From Emydura subglobosa (lineage: Eukaryota; Chordata; Testudines; Chelidae): a stretch of DNA of 64,000 bases. How positions within the stretch are numbered: the first letter of the stretch is position 1; each line of letters begins with the position of its first letter. A model generated the notes under the pieces. It was not told the DNA's origin. It did no database searches and saw nothing but the letters and a program-made list of their open reading frames with translations. A program made the translations under genes and the position numbers. The stretch is from contig ML679974.1 of the NCBI GenBank assembly GCA_007922225.1, forward strand, positions 9,877,255 through 9,941,254. The letters are read 5' to 3'. Positions 21,046 to 34,479 of this stretch are shown here, one piece after another.

Positions 21046-24000
21046 AAACCATCAAATTATGAAAGATGGGGAAAGACAGTATCCATGGCAATGTAACATA
21101 CAGTAAAAAGACTATTCAAAACATGGTACCACAGTATATGCTTACAGCTTGTCTGTCATATCTAAGTGTAGTTTTTAGTTAAGGTTGTAGATGATATTCT
21201 GGGTGGGAGTTTTCTTCCCATGTCATAATCAAGAACAAATGCTGACTGTGCATTTTCATTCAGTAACAGAGGCAGCTTTCATCAATGTTTTGTTCATGGG
21301 ATAGATTAGTTTCATAGAATATTTTAAGACAAGTTTCTCACCCTGGCCTGGTGAGGCTCAGTGTTCCTACTGTTAACACTTATGGGGCCTTAAAAGTACT
21401 TTTTGTATCATGTATTATTAGCATCTTGTCCCACTCTGACAGCGAAACTGTTGCTGCTGCGATGCTTCTTAATTACTTGTGGGTTGTCTGTAGGTAGCAG
21501 TATGTGCAAATGAATGTTGCCTTGTGATGTTTCAATCTGTGGAGGTGTTTTGAACACTATTTCATTTTTTTCATTTCATGAAACTTATTTTGCCCAAATC
21601 CTTTTCCTTTAAAAATTTCTGGACTTGGGTTCATTAGATAAATGCAGATAAGGCATCAGTAAGATATTAATCAGACGGTTCCATCATTTGAGACAAAATT
21701 GTAGAACTATTCTGTTGCAACCTCAAAAGCCAGTTTTTATGAGATACAGTCTGATTTTCCAAGCTCTCTAGCTCAGGATCTGATCCCAAATGAGAGCTCA
21801 GAATCTCCTGGACACTGCAGTGTGCTTTCCAAACACTTTCACACACCCCTCCCCCCAATTTACCTTTACCCCACTAGATATTTCTCAAAGCAGTTAACAA
21901 GAGTTGATTAAAAAAAAAAAGCTAAAACAGTGCCAAAACAATGATGAAAGCTTTCACTGAAAAATCAGTTTGGACAATTTTGACCAGCACTGCTCATTGG
22001 AGTGGTGGGGGGGCGTTTTGTTTTTTATTTGTTTTATTTTGTTAGAGACTAGTTCATTTTTCTTGTCTACAGGTATCTATCAATTATGCTACCATCAATT
22101 CTAACTTGAGGTGCCTGAGATATTATCATAGTGGGGTGCTGTCAAAAATCACCCCAATCCTGAAAACATTATGAGCTTGAATCTGAAGCTTGCATCTTGA
22201 ATACATCTATCTAGCTGTTCATGTCTTTGAAAGCCTTTTTTCACTGACTCTGCATTTCATGGCAAAAATGTTTTCTGGAACAGATAACTTGCTTTTGAAA
22301 AACAAAAGTTGAGATGAAAATGGGTTTTCTTTCACTATAAGCCAAAGCCTCCTACCCACACATAGGCCATTTTCTTCTTTTAGACTTCCACATACCCTCA
22401 TTGATAGAAGAGAGTCAGGCTGGATAACTTGTTCCATTATCATCATACAACTTTGTCCTTATCTATTTTAAAAGCTCAGAGTCAAGGTTCTCTTAACCAA
22501 AGTAGATTTGGTGGTCTTCTCTCTTTTAAAGATAAAAATATACACATATATATATTGAAATTTCCCATCACTGGCCTTGCATGAGCTGTGCTCCTGTTAA
22601 AGAAAGGCTGTGTGAAACAACTTAGTTAAGCATCACTGATCAGAAAGATTTTATTGATTGCAGACATATTTCCCATCTTCAAAATGTCTTCAAAAATCTT
22701 CAAGAGCCAATAGGATCTTACAAGAAGGCAGATTTTTTTCTGCAGGAAGCGTACTCTGCTATTTTTATTCAATAAGTAAAGCACAGAATTTCTTTCACGC
22801 TGCTAGGTCAAAATCATAGTGTTGATCAATAGATTCAAGCACTGATGAATCAGAATGGGTGGAGTTTTTACACCAAATTCTGAATTCTAGACTGCTAGAA
22901 TTAGCCTGCTGATCAGGCCAAGTAAGTGATAAGTTGTTACTACTCCCCTCTTTTGCTTCTTCCCCTCTCATCCTTTATTCCTCAGTCCAATTAAAAACCA
23001 AACCCTACAATCTACATAATTATCAATTTTTCACCATATTCATACTTTTGGACTTTATATCTCCCCACCCCTTACCCTTCATCTTCAGACTGTTAGCTAT
23101 TTACAGCAGGGATTGTCTCCTTTCAGTTACTGCACAGTACCAAACATAATGGATGCAACAAAGTGACATCAACTTGTTTACCAAAATTATGAGGCAAGTT
23201 GACACACTCAACAAAAACACAATCAAAATTCAACTCCACATCAAAAGCTGTGCAGTAGTGATATTAGTTACAAGTTAGTGTGTAGCTTCATTCTTTTTTT
23301 ACATAAATAATGCCTATTACATTGCAATAACTGTGCCATTAAGACAGGTCACCAGTATCTGAGAAATGTACCTAGAAATGGTAAACCAGAATATACTGAC
23401 AAATGTCTTCCTGTTAAGTCCACTTTATAGCCCTGAAGTGTCACTTGTCCTGTAGGAGATTCCCTACCTCAGAGAGTGATTTCCACTGACTAACGCTAAA
23501 TTCCAATTTTTAAAATAAATAAATATGATACTATGGTACTGGCAGGACACAACGAATAATTTTAAGGTTCTTGGACTGAAGTTGACAAGGTAAGACACTG
23601 ATGGAAAACTCATAGAACTGAAAACTGAAATAGAAAAACTGAAAGTGCAAGTGTACTCACTCCATCATGAGTAAATTTGAATGTTTATTAGTTGACTTTG
23701 CATAGATTTAATGAACCATATACATTCCATTGGCATTGTAAAGGAAAAATAGGCCCTGGCTGAACCAAAGAGTACAGAGAATGGAAATCTATACCATGAA
23801 AACTCCAAAGAATCTGGTTAATTTAGTATGCAGAAATCACTTCCTGATGTATTCATGACTCTGCTCCCAACTTTAGAGGGAGCCCTATCCTTCTATCCCA
23901 CTCCTTGACACACATACCCCAATCTAACACTGTCCTTGGTAAATTCCCCTTCTGCTCCTTGTCTTTAAAGTCCCACCTTTACAGCTGTGGTTTCCTATCT

Positions 24001-24320
24001 GCTCCACTCCCCTCAAGATTCATGTTTTCCTCTTTTACATTACAAAGTTTCCAGTTTATTTTCTATAGAATAAGTTGATTAAATTCCTTGTGATCTTATA
24101 TTTTTCAAACAAATGTCTTTGGTCTTACCAGCAAGACAGCATAAACAATGGGGTATCTTTAGGGTTAATTTTAGAAAGAAACAGCCTCCCTTCTAGTTAA
24201 AGATATGTGCTGTAATGGTGATCACTGCAGAGTATAGAGGGGTAATGGAGCTTAAAAGGGCAACTAAATAATTGGTTAAAAATAAAACACCTTCTCATAT
24301 TTAGTAACTTTTTTGTGATT
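21046..24320. other. No gene or classifiable repeat supported
   Basis: AT-rich DNA. There are short A-runs (21909-21920) and a TATATATA tract (22546-22555). None of the open frames has domain motifs or flanking splice signals that I trust. Confidence 0.45.
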
Positions 24321-24324
24321 TAGC

Positions 24325-24445
24325 CCCGGTCTACATTTAGCTGGTGATTCGGCAGCAGTCGATGAGAATTACACAAGCTACACAGAATTTGCGTAACTCC
24401 CGTTGACTGCTGTACTTCCCTTCAATGCGGCGTTTTCACTGCACT
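24325..24445. mobile_element. Short MITE-like fragment
   Basis: The left end GCCCCGGTCTACATTTAGC is of the 'CCTGGTCTACACT' type. The interior has inverted blocks GGCAGCAGTCGATGAGAATT and AACTCCCGTTGACTGCTGTA that pair as reverse complements over much of their length. Non-coding. Confidence 0.45.
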
Positions 24446-25094
24446 TTGTGCATAATGTAGAGAATAAAGTATTTTGGGAAAAATGTCTTCTGGCCCCAAA
24501 CTTACAGTATAATAGGGAGACAATTTAAATGTTATGGAGGTCCCGTTCTCCCTTCCCCCATATTTTAAACTGATTTGCCATAGTCAATGCATCATGTAGA
24601 ATAAATTTCCAATTAAAAAGTCAACTTACACATTTAACTATAGCAACAGTACAAAGTGCTTAAATCTTCCAATAATCTCCCATCCGATATATGAAGCTCT
24701 ATTATACACAGCATAAAATGATTGCTCACTTGCTTTCTGACTGGCTTTCAATGCTGAAACCTTCTACCAGTCTGCCTATTCAACTCCCACTCATCTACAC
24801 AATTAGCATGTTATTATAAGGACTGAGTGCTCAATGCATTCCTTCTGGTCATGTTTTTAAAAGTTCTAGAACATGCATCAGAATAAAACCAAAATGAATA
24901 ATTAACAAAAGTTGACAATTTAGTTGATTGTTCTTCAGGGTGTATTGGGGTGAATATTTGCCAGGAAGCACTGTTAGGTTCACTGGAATGTAAAGTTAAG
25001 ATATATATGGTTTATTACATTTCGAGAGTCATCCAAATTATCAGGACAACTATACTTTATGCTCATCAGTTTCAAAAGTGTGACTATTCATTCT

Positions 25095-25560
25095 TTTAAA
25101 GTGGTTCCCAACCTTTTTGAGTGAAAGCCCCACTAGTTAACACTAGGTAAAACACATGTTCCCCCTCCTCACCGGCCATAAAACACATATAATGATAACA
25201 CCACCATTAAATTACATACATAATAATAATTACTCTTACCTGAGTAAGAAGCTAAGGCTTCCCTGGCACAGCCCACCACTGCACAGCCTGTGTGGCCCCT
25301 GGCAGGTTGGCCGGGGCTGCTCCTCTCTGGCCAGGCTCCCGGCTGTAGGGGGGCAGCTGGCTCCTGCGCTCTGGCCAATGTGGAGCTTGGAGGAGGAGCA
25401 GGGACCCGCTAAAGGACCTCAAATATTACTGAAGCCTCATGGCGGGGGCATGAGCAGAGTCTGTGCGGGGGATGGGGAACTGATTTTATGCGGGATCAAA
25501 CAACTGGAAGCAAGGGAAGGAGAGAAGCTAAGGGGCAAAATCAGGGATGGGGGCTAGGAG
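25095..25560. mobile_element. Possible hAT-type fragment plus GC-rich block
   Basis: AAAGTGGTTCCCAACCTTTT at the left resembles the hAT/Charlie-type terminus CAGTGGTTCCCAACC. The following GC-rich stretch (25255-25450) differs sharply from the AT-rich flanks. No matching right terminus was found and no transposase frame is present. Confidence 0.3.
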
Positions 25561-27905
25561 CCAGGGTTAAGTCTAGGGATGAGATGCTGCCAGAAAGTGA
25601 GACAAAACTCCAGCACAGGGAGGTGCAGAGGGGATAAAATTTACCCCAGATGGGGTAAGCCACCTGCAGTGTTTGCAAAATGAAGGTGTTGGGGGCCAAA
25701 GGGTCTTTTTTCTTTTATTCCCCCTCTCACAAGACAGTATGTCACAGCACACACCTCCCAGGGGTGTGTCCTTAAAGGCATAGGGCATCCCAATGCCTAG
25801 ATACATAAGTTCTTCTCTATCTGATATAATGTCCTGAGGTGCTACAGGAGACTTGATTCAGTGAAATATTTTACATACACCCCCTAGAATCCATGTATTA
25901 CACATTTTGAGTATCTTATCAGTTTATATGTCTGCATAAAGTCTCATAGCAGTTCACAAATTTGTCTTCACTGCTGTTATAAGTCCCTGAATGTTATTTT
26001 TATTACTCTTAACACTTCATCATTTATCTTTGCTAACATTGTGCAGATGGATGTCATTGTGTTATTTCATTTTTATTTTAATAACAAATAATCTCTGAAA
26101 ATGTTTATAAGTAAATAGTTGCTAGTACTTTTAACAATGACATCTGTGTTTCTAGTATAGCACTCCCTATGTTTTTACTGTCATTTTTAATTTGGAATTT
26201 GTGTTTGAATCCTTGGAAATTACGTGTTCAGAGGAAAACCAGTAGACAGGGACACAGGGATGTAAATGCACAGACAGGGTTTATTTAACTATGCTAAAGA
26301 CCACCCAGAACAGTTGGAGCTATCCCATAATAATCTATGGCAACAAGTTAGGCAAGACACAAACTACACAACAGAATTTTTAATTCTAAATTTTTATTTT
26401 TATAGCACAAGTTTATTCTGTTGGTTGATGCCTTGTCACAATTTCCTGCCCCTGGACCAGAGGATGACTAAGGTGAGAGGCAACAATTTGTGACAGTAAA
26501 TATCCAGCTTTAATTCCATATCCTCTCCCCATTGACAGCACATGTTTCTGCTGAAACAACCTTCTGAATGATAAATAATTCTGAGCTATGAACTACTCTG
26601 TGTTTAATTTGTTTGATCAATTATATATTTTGTTTTTCTGGTATTTTCTTTTCTGGTCAATTCGGGTTGGGGATGGCAATCTAAATGGTAATGTTAATAA
26701 AATGTGAAGTGTGGGGGGAAGACAGGGAGGGAAAAGAAAGAAATAACAGATAAAAAGGACAGGTGGACAGAGTAAGAGAAAAGTATAAAAGACAAGTGTA
26801 AAGGAAAAAGAAGAGAAGGATTGGGTGCAATGGGTTTACTTCTCACTTTGTATATCTAACTATGGATAAAAATCAAAGCAGCATACATTCAGATTAAGTG
26901 GTATAAATCACATGGAAAGACAGTAAATCCCCTGTCACAGTCTTCCCATTTGGCAACTGTGCTGGCATCTTGCAAAGCTTATAGAGTAGGTATCACAGCT
27001 ATATACCAAACACACAAAAGAGGTCTTTTCCCTTGAGGCCTATGAATGAAATGATGTGGTTAGTGCAACATGACAAGATCCCCCCCTCTTTCCAGCGTTG
27101 AACAGATATTGCTGCCTCATGGAACAACAAATCAAGATATAGCAAACAAGATATCCATTGGGTGTGGAGTGTTGTCATATAAACATGGGGCTTATTTTTT
27201 CAGAATTATCAGGTGGTCAAACAGCATTTAATTAATTTTGGTTCCTTGCAGAGTTATTTTAAAAGTATAGCATTTCAATGAATGTAACTATAAGCTGGTT
27301 TAATAGTAAGAAAGGCTTCTTGCTACTCTGTCCCCCAAACCATAACTCAAAGCAAAATAATTAAATAAAAGTAAAATAAGATTTCTCATTTCCTGACTTG
27401 GACACAATCAACTCCTACTGATTTTAATGGGGTCAGAATTTCACCCAGAAATTATAGTTAGAAAGGAGTTAATATCCAAAATGGCAGTTTCTGACTGTAA
27501 CACCTTTGTTTATTTATAGTTGGAAACCTTATGGTAATTCCCCTGCCTCCATCCCCCTTCAAAGGGTTTTGTACTGCCACACATTGCAACAGTATATTGA
27601 ACACTCACTGTAGAATCTTTTTACATATAGTCTTCTAATATACCCTTCATGTAAGCCAGTCTATCAGTTTAGAGTATAAAGCTAACTACTGGTGAACTTT
27701 TGCACTAATTGTTACTGTGAATTTATACATAGTTAACACATTTCACTTTAGCTTTTATAAAATATCAATAAAGAAGAGATGACTTTGGTTAACTAGCTAA
27801 TGTTCTGAGTGTATAGGTAAATTAAAAATAACTAGGGTTTGAGACTCATTGTCCACTTGTTACAGAAGTGTAAGTAAGTTACTAATTTGTCATTAAAAAT
27901 TAGTA
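25561..27905. other. No gene supported
   Basis: AT-rich. A purine-rich tract (GGGAAGACAGGGAGGG and onward, about 26710-26820) stands out, but no ORF or repeat class could be assigned. Confidence 0.45.
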
Positions 27906-28055
27906 GAAGCTGGGAATGAGCGACAGGGGATGGATCACTTGAGGTTTACCTGTACTATTCATTCCCTCTGAAACACCTGGCATTGGTCACTGTCGGAAGA
28001 CAGTTACTGGGCTAAATGGACCATAGGTCTGACCCAGTATAGCCGTTATAGTCTA
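27906..28055 (+). mobile_element. CR1 LINE 3'-end fragment
   Basis: It reads AGCTGGGAATGAGCGACAGG, then CACTGTCGGAAGACAG, ACTGGGCTAAATGGACCATA and GACCCAGTATAGCCGTTATA. This is the 3' untranslated end of turtle/crocodilian CR1, in sense orientation. The antisense copy at 39163-41086 carries the same segment at its low-coordinate end. The copy is 5'-truncated, as is usual for LINEs. Confidence 0.75.
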
Positions 28056-28552
28056 ATCATGCAAAAAAGTTACTTGCTGTATAGTTGTACTGAGAAATTA
28101 CACTAAATGATACATTGTGGCAGTATGCTAGTTTTATGTGAGAGGCAAAGTAATATTTTATAAAGCTGAAGCCACTTCAAGGTCCAGTTTCCACTAGAAA
28201 AATCAAACAGACTGTGATATTAAAGGGCAAATACTGATTCAGAATTCAGCCCTGGCATAAGCATGTGCATCACCCTTTGGTTTTAAACGGAACTGCACTG
28301 GCTTATTTCAGAACCACATTTGGTCATTTTTTTTTAACTTTTACTTTTCCACATATGATAGAATCTCACCACGCCATGACAATGAGCAAGGGTTGGGAGT
28401 GATCAACTGTCAAGGGAAAGGGTATCAAGCTTTCTGACTGCCAGTAAGTGGGTGCCATGTCCCATTCACTGACTGACTCCTTCCCCTTATTGGTGCTATA
28501 GAGCTGGCCCACTTACAACGCATTTTTTGGATACTCCTGAAACACACAGAAA

Positions 28553-28750
28553 TTTGCAGTGTTGTTATAGCCTTATTGATCCCAGGATATCCAAGAGACA
28601 AGGTGGGTGAGGTAACGTTTTATTGGATCAACTTCTGTTGGTGAAAGAAGAGTCCTGAAGAAGAGCTCTGTGTAAGCCCCAAAATATATGTCTCACCAAC
28701 AAATTGGTCCAATAAAAGATATTATGTCACCCATCTTGTATTTCTTGGCA
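28553..28750. repeat. Inverted-repeat interspersed element (copy B)
   Basis: The left arm GACAAGGTGGGTGAGGTAAC with TTTTATTGGATCAAC pairs with the right arm TTGGTCCAATAAAAGATATT and CACCCATCTTGT. The interior contains AAGAGCTCTGTGTAAGC. It is the same family as 8570-8742, with a longer left flank (TTGTTATAGCC, TTGATCCCAGGATATCC). Non-coding. Confidence 0.65.
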
Positions 28751-28759
28751 TAGAGATGT

Positions 28760-31550
28760 CCACTCCCAAATATTTCCTCCAAATGGCAAGGCCAAATGAG
28801 GGAAGAAAATGCTGCCCCAATGCTCGTGGGTTATTTAAGGCAATGAAAAAGCAGGCCATTCCACTGCTTACTCTACTTTGGCATGTGACTCTCATGAGAC
28901 TCACCCTCACCACTTACATGTTGATGCTACTCAGTCAAATGCCACAAGAGTAGATGGAGTTAGCAGACCATCATCACTAATTATCATTGCTGTGAAAGAG
29001 TGGAGACAACATACCCAGAGTCAGTTTTCTGCTTCATAGCTCTTTCCAAAAGGAGATGGAAATAAGAAAAACTGACATTGGATACTTCATCAAATCCTCT
29101 GATGAACAACTGAACATGGGATTCTACTCTTTGCTGCTCTTAGTGAAAATGATCTCTATTTTAGAAAGTCATTTCAGTCCAAAGAACTTTTCCATATTTA
29201 TCCACCTCACTGTCAGAGAGACATGCAAATAGGTTTATCGGGGTGAAGGGAACCCTGAGAAATAGTTAAATGTACTCAGTGAGATGTATTGAGTCCAACA
29301 TTTGAGATTTGGTTTGCGGGTCAAAAAAATCCTCTACCTCTTCTTAAAGCAGGGAGCAGTTCAGACTGCATAGCTTCAGGTTTGGCAGCATTCAACTTTC
29401 TTATAATTTATTCTCCTCCTCCTCCTCCCTTGTTCAGTTTCCTTTCAGATCTCAAAATCACTCTCTTCAGCATTGCTATCACCCAAACTTCCTTGTAACT
29501 GAAGACTGCCTCAATGTCTTAAGTCACACATGCAAGGGAAAAAACCCTGACTTGTTTTTTTTAAAACAGAATTTTAAATATTAATCAGTTGCTCCCAATC
29601 TTGGATGTTGTTTAAAATTAAATATTATACATTCTGTCCTCTAATAACATTGTTATTTTATAAGAGTGTTTGTAAGGTTAGCCTGAGTTGTCTTTCTAAA
29701 CAAAATAATGTCACTGCTCCCAAAATATTTTGCCTTGCATTCTCTCTCTCTCAACTTCCTTCTCCAAAATAGATGTCCTACATATTAATGAAAACATTTT
29801 AAGGTCCATTTTCTCAATATTTTGCATGCCTAGAAAACTGGGAGCCACCTCTACCCATTAGTATAAAGCACTTGTTTCTAACTTTTAGGTGGTCATAAGA
29901 TAGCCCCCCTTAAACTTGTAATTGGTGCATCATTGAATATTGCCTGTTGTTGACTATAGGCCTATGTAATTTTGGTGGGAAACTCCACATTTTTGGGGAA
30001 AAACAAAAAAAATATTTCATTGACAGATTGATTTTATAAAATGGCAACTGTTTGAAACTATTCACAAATGAAGAACTGGTCTCAGGAGAAATGGTTTAGT
30101 GGACAGAGTGCAGGAAAAGTGGCCAAAGGTGAATGATAAATGTATTTCATCACATTCTTCTACATTTAACATGATTCCATAACTTATCAGATAGGATGGT
30201 TATCACCACATAATGTGGTTGGTATCCACATCATCTTAAATCTTTTTCCTTTCATTACCATTGATTGATTTAACAACACATACAGATGTGAAAGAGTATT
30301 CCATAAGTGAATTGTAAAAATACCTATCGTGTTACATTTTAAATGTAAACATTTTCATGCAAACTTTCTTTCAAAATACAACACATTTTTGATGATGATA
30401 AAACTGGTCCAGTTTTGTCTATTTATATAAAAATTTGTTTTATATAAAATCAGTAGATCTAATTACATGTATGGTAAGCATTCTTTGTGTAGGTTATAGG
30501 TTTTCAAACTCAGAGCACAGTTGAAAAGGGTTTGGGGGTTATGGTGAGATATTGAATGAAAGTGAATCAAATTACTGCATTAAAAAGTTAGCAAAAATCC
30601 CCATATATTTGATAAAATGTGCATCATCTGTAGGTTTACTCAGGCTGATCAGGAGGTGTAAGTCCCAAAACCATAAGAGCTGATGCAAGCCAAGAGATTG
30701 TATTTAGTGCTTAAACTGTGAAATGTAACTCTAAACTCAATTTTTGTGCCTACTACAAAAGTAAACGATGAAATATAGATTTCCAATTTAATTTACATAC
30801 TGCATTCGTAATGGACCCAGCAACCTGCAAGTCTCTAAAGGAAAGGTGACTCATTGATTTTTTTCTCTTCACAATGTTTGTTGTGTAGTTAAATGTATGT
30901 ATTCTAAAATCTCTCAAGAGTTTATGATACTTTAAATAAAAGTGCATATTCTGTCATTACATAAATTCTTGGGGCCTCTAGGAATCTCATTCTATTGCCG
31001 TCCCAAGAAGTTCTTTAATTTGCGTTAAGAGCAAGAATACCTCTGTGAAATTCAGTAAAGAAAATATCAGACTTGATTTTAGAGCTCAAAAAACAGACAA
31101 TTTTCTTTCTCCAAACAAAACATTTCAAAATCTGGAGTTTTTCCAACAAGCTTCATTTTGTTTTTCTGGTATATTTTCCTTTTACACATTAATTCCATTT
31201 TGAGCTCTGTTGAAAATGGAAATTTCTCTACATTTGAAGAAATACCAGAAAATGTTTTAAATTCCAAGAATGGAAAACAAATAATTAGATGAGGTTCATG
31301 CTTTAAAATTATATCTTTCAATTGCTTAGTTACTATCTGGAATCTTGCAAAGGCATTATTACGCCTCCTTTAGTTTAAAAATACTACACTTACTTATATG
31401 ACAAAATTAAAAGTATGTAAGAGAGATTCTTAAAACTTTTTCATGGTGTGAACCACATCTTAATAAAGAGATTTGCTTATGGACACTCTTCTCTCCACTT
31501 CATAATGACATATATACCATTGACAGCTATAAAAATGGCTTAAATGGACA
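28760..31550. other. No gene supported
   Basis: AT-rich. The open frame at 29289-29498 includes a CTCCTCCTCCTCC microsatellite. The 31080-31300 stretch has complementary A/T-rich blocks (AAACATTTCAAAATCTGG versus ACCAGAAAATGTTTTA) that could be an old palindromic repeat. Confidence 0.4.
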
Positions 31551-32203
31551 AGTACTGTATTATTAAGAAAATGTTTATGGGGCCAGTTCCTTAGCTGGTA
31601 TAAACTGTCATAGCTTCATTGTACTGGCCTCTGGGTTTTAACTGTCTTTAGTTTAAAAATATTTTGTCCTTTTATGGAAACAATTGAATCTACTTTTCCT
31701 CTTTATTCTACCTCTCCAGCCTATCTGTCTGGTTTCTTCCAGCTAGAAACAGGAGCAGAGCCAGCTCACTGCAACCAACCACCAAATGGTCAACAGACCA
31801 CAAATGGGAACCTCTACAATAAAGCACTGAAGTTTATCTATCTGTAATGTTTTTTACTACGGCAGCTTGTAAATTAGGTTAGAACATAAGTGGTTCTTAT
31901 CAAATGGACAAGCAGGGCTTTTTCAGACAATGCTCTAGGATTCACTGTAGTAGGACTCAACTGTCATACCACTATAATTTCAGTCCCTGGACAAACTAGT
32001 CTGGCTGCTTACTGGTGATTGCTTATTTATTTAAAAGCATTTATATGGCACTTATCACTGTTTTACCAAGTCCAAAACGTCAGATGAGTACCTCCTAGCA
32101 TGTGTGTTATAAATGGGAGCGAAGGCAGGGAGTAGGAAATAATTGTAACGTTTGAGATAAAAGTTATAATTAAAAAAAATTAATCGTACTGTAAAAAACG
32201 GTT

Positions 32204-32217
32204 GGGGGGGGGGGGGG
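32204..32217. repeat. poly(G) run of 14
   Basis: Direct observation; a likely length-error site. Confidence 0.8.
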
Positions 32218-32267
32218 AGGAATTATGGCAATTTGGAAATGATGGCATAGTAGTTTAAATACCCATT

Positions 32268-32415
32268 TAGTCTCCAATTCAGCAAAGCCCTTAAACATGT
32301 CCTTAAGGGCTTTCCTCAATTAAAGACCTTACTATTCGGCATAGTGCTTACTATTGTGAGTAGGCCCATTGAATTAAATGGGACTACTCATGGTAGCAAG
32401 CACTTTATTATGTAG
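32268..32415. repeat. Dispersed repeat with GGGACTACTCA core
   Basis: It contains CAATTCAGCAAAGCCCTTAA, GTGCTTACTATTGTGAGTAG and CCCATTGAATTAAATGGGAC with TACTCATG. Related wording occurs at 45320-45420, 49370-49510 and 55655-55740. It is an old sauropsid dispersed repeat with near-palindromic core. Confidence 0.45.
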
Positions 32416-32419
32416 TGTT

Positions 32420-33905
32420 TCAAGACTGAACTTTATTTAACTACAAATGGCTATCAACACATTTTCTCTCGCTCATATTAATGTGGTATCTCCAATATGA
32501 GTTGTTGTTACTATCTCCTGAGCAATTAACTCATGTCATCACTCTATAGTCTCCGATTTTAATTTATTCTTAATGAAAAGTAAGTAGCTGGAACCAATGT
32601 TCACAACTGAGTAAATACAAAGATGCATATCACACTCTTTTATAATACTTCCATGACAGTTAATAAATGTTTTTTAATTGAAATAGGTTCACGCATCAAA
32701 AAGAAAAGTTACGATAGAACAAAACCAGACAATTCTCTATTTCAAAAATAACTCTGGAGACCCAAATCTCACATTAATATAATTTTCTAAAACATAAATA
32801 AAATATTTATACTACCAATTAAAATAAATTGAATTGTGAGTTCAAACTGCTGTTTCAGTTTAATTTTTTATTGCTTCATTTTTGTTTGTTTTAAAGCTAT
32901 CTTAGTAGAATTTCTTTCCACACTAGTACTAGGATATATCCTTTTTAAATGCATTCCTTTCTTGATATACGTTATTTCACTTCTGTAGAAATGACATTTA
33001 TCCTACAGGTTATGAGTTCTCACAATAGTAAAATGTATATTTATATTAGTTTTAAACTGATCTCTATTCTGTTGCTCAGATATTACTGCCTGCACGGATA
33101 TTACTGCCTGCACTAAAATTGGAATTTTGGGAAGCTAACTCTATGGGTGTGTATTGGGCTTTTTTTTCCCTTTAATATAAACTAAAGCCAGCTTTGGGCA
33201 ATATGTGATCCAGTCCGTGTTCCTCCAAGGAATACTCTTGATGCAAAAAAGGGAAAATTAAACCTGAAGGCTTGAGTACAAGGTGCAAAATGCAAAAGCT
33301 CCCCTTGTGTTGTCTCATAATCTTCAACTTCCTTGTTAAAAATTTATCAAACCTACCAGTTATGAATACCAAGCATTATCAAAATGCATGAGATTAAAAC
33401 ATCAAGGTCCACAGCTTTAAGAAACTGTCAGCCCAAGAAACTGGATTTCTTTTTACAGAATAACCTGTGAATTTTCCATTATTCTAGTCTATTTTTTATC
33501 TGACAAGAATACCAAACAGATCTTCAAGGTCTAAGGCCCTGTATAGGGATATGCATCATAAAATGGCATATAACAGCCTCCCTAATAGAAACATCTACGC
33601 TTTTTTAAAAAAAAATTCAAACCCATTTTTATATATAAAGCTGCTAGCTGTTAGCCATCAGCTTGGGGAAAAGGTATTTCCTTTTGGTCAGTCATAGGAC
33701 ATGTTAAACTTGCATGTCCTACTGCTAGTCCCCTGACAAAAGAATGCCCTCTGTGGCATACAAAGATTGTTGATTCTTACAGCCTAATTCAATTATGCTT
33801 TACATGTTCTTTAAGCATTCTGTAAATTCATGTCAGGGAGCTTTCCAGTTTAGGAGTCATTATACACACACAATTATATAAATTCTTTCCTTTTTATGAA
33901 CAAAA
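32420..33905. other. No gene supported
   Basis: AT-rich sequence with no convincing frame or repeat. A short direct duplication, GATATTACTGCCTGCAC, occurs at about 33079 and 33098. Confidence 0.45.
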
Positions 33906-34242
33906 GCCTAGATTTTTAAAGTTATTTAGGCATTTCTCTTCTCAGTGTTGCAAGGCCTAAATGACTGCCATGGCTAATTCTTATTTTAAAAAGGGAGTTA
34001 GGCTCCTAGAGTCAGATTTTTCAAGTGGTTTTGAGTTTTCAGTTCTTAGTGTCACAATGCCTAACTGACTTAGGAGCCTCAAAGCTTTTTCAAAAAGTGG
34101 TTTAGGCATTTAGGAGTCTAAATTCCATCAACAGTGGACTAAGGTTCCTAAATCCCTTTTGAAAAATATTTAGGCTCCTAAATCATTTTGGCCTTGCAAA
34201 GCTGAGGGAAGTGATGTCTAAATACCTTTAAAAACTTGGGCC
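33906..34242. repeat. Palindromic CCTAAAT-family element with terminal inverted repeats
   Basis: The left end GCCTAGATTTTTAAAGTTAT (with TTAGGCAT) pairs with the right end ATGTCTAAATACCTTTAAAA (with ACTTGGGCC). The interior repeats TTAGGCTCCTA, CTTAGGAGCCT and TTAGGAGTCTA. It is the longest and clearest member of the family that also occurs at 5990-6626. No ORF. Confidence 0.55.
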
Positions 34243-34479
34243 AAATGCCCTAAATCTACCATGTACACAATGAGTGCTGCACTGTAACTTGCATTGACAA
34301 ACTTTCTAGTGTAGATAAGGCCCGAATCTCTCTTCACTGAAAGAGGTTTCAATGTACAGAGTTAATTCTTTTTTCCAATACTACTGAAAGTCATTTATAG
34401 ATTGGTGAGAGGCTCTCCCCTTCACCAGAAAAGCTGAAAATGGGCCTCCTGATGGCATATAATTAACTTATTTGTCAGT

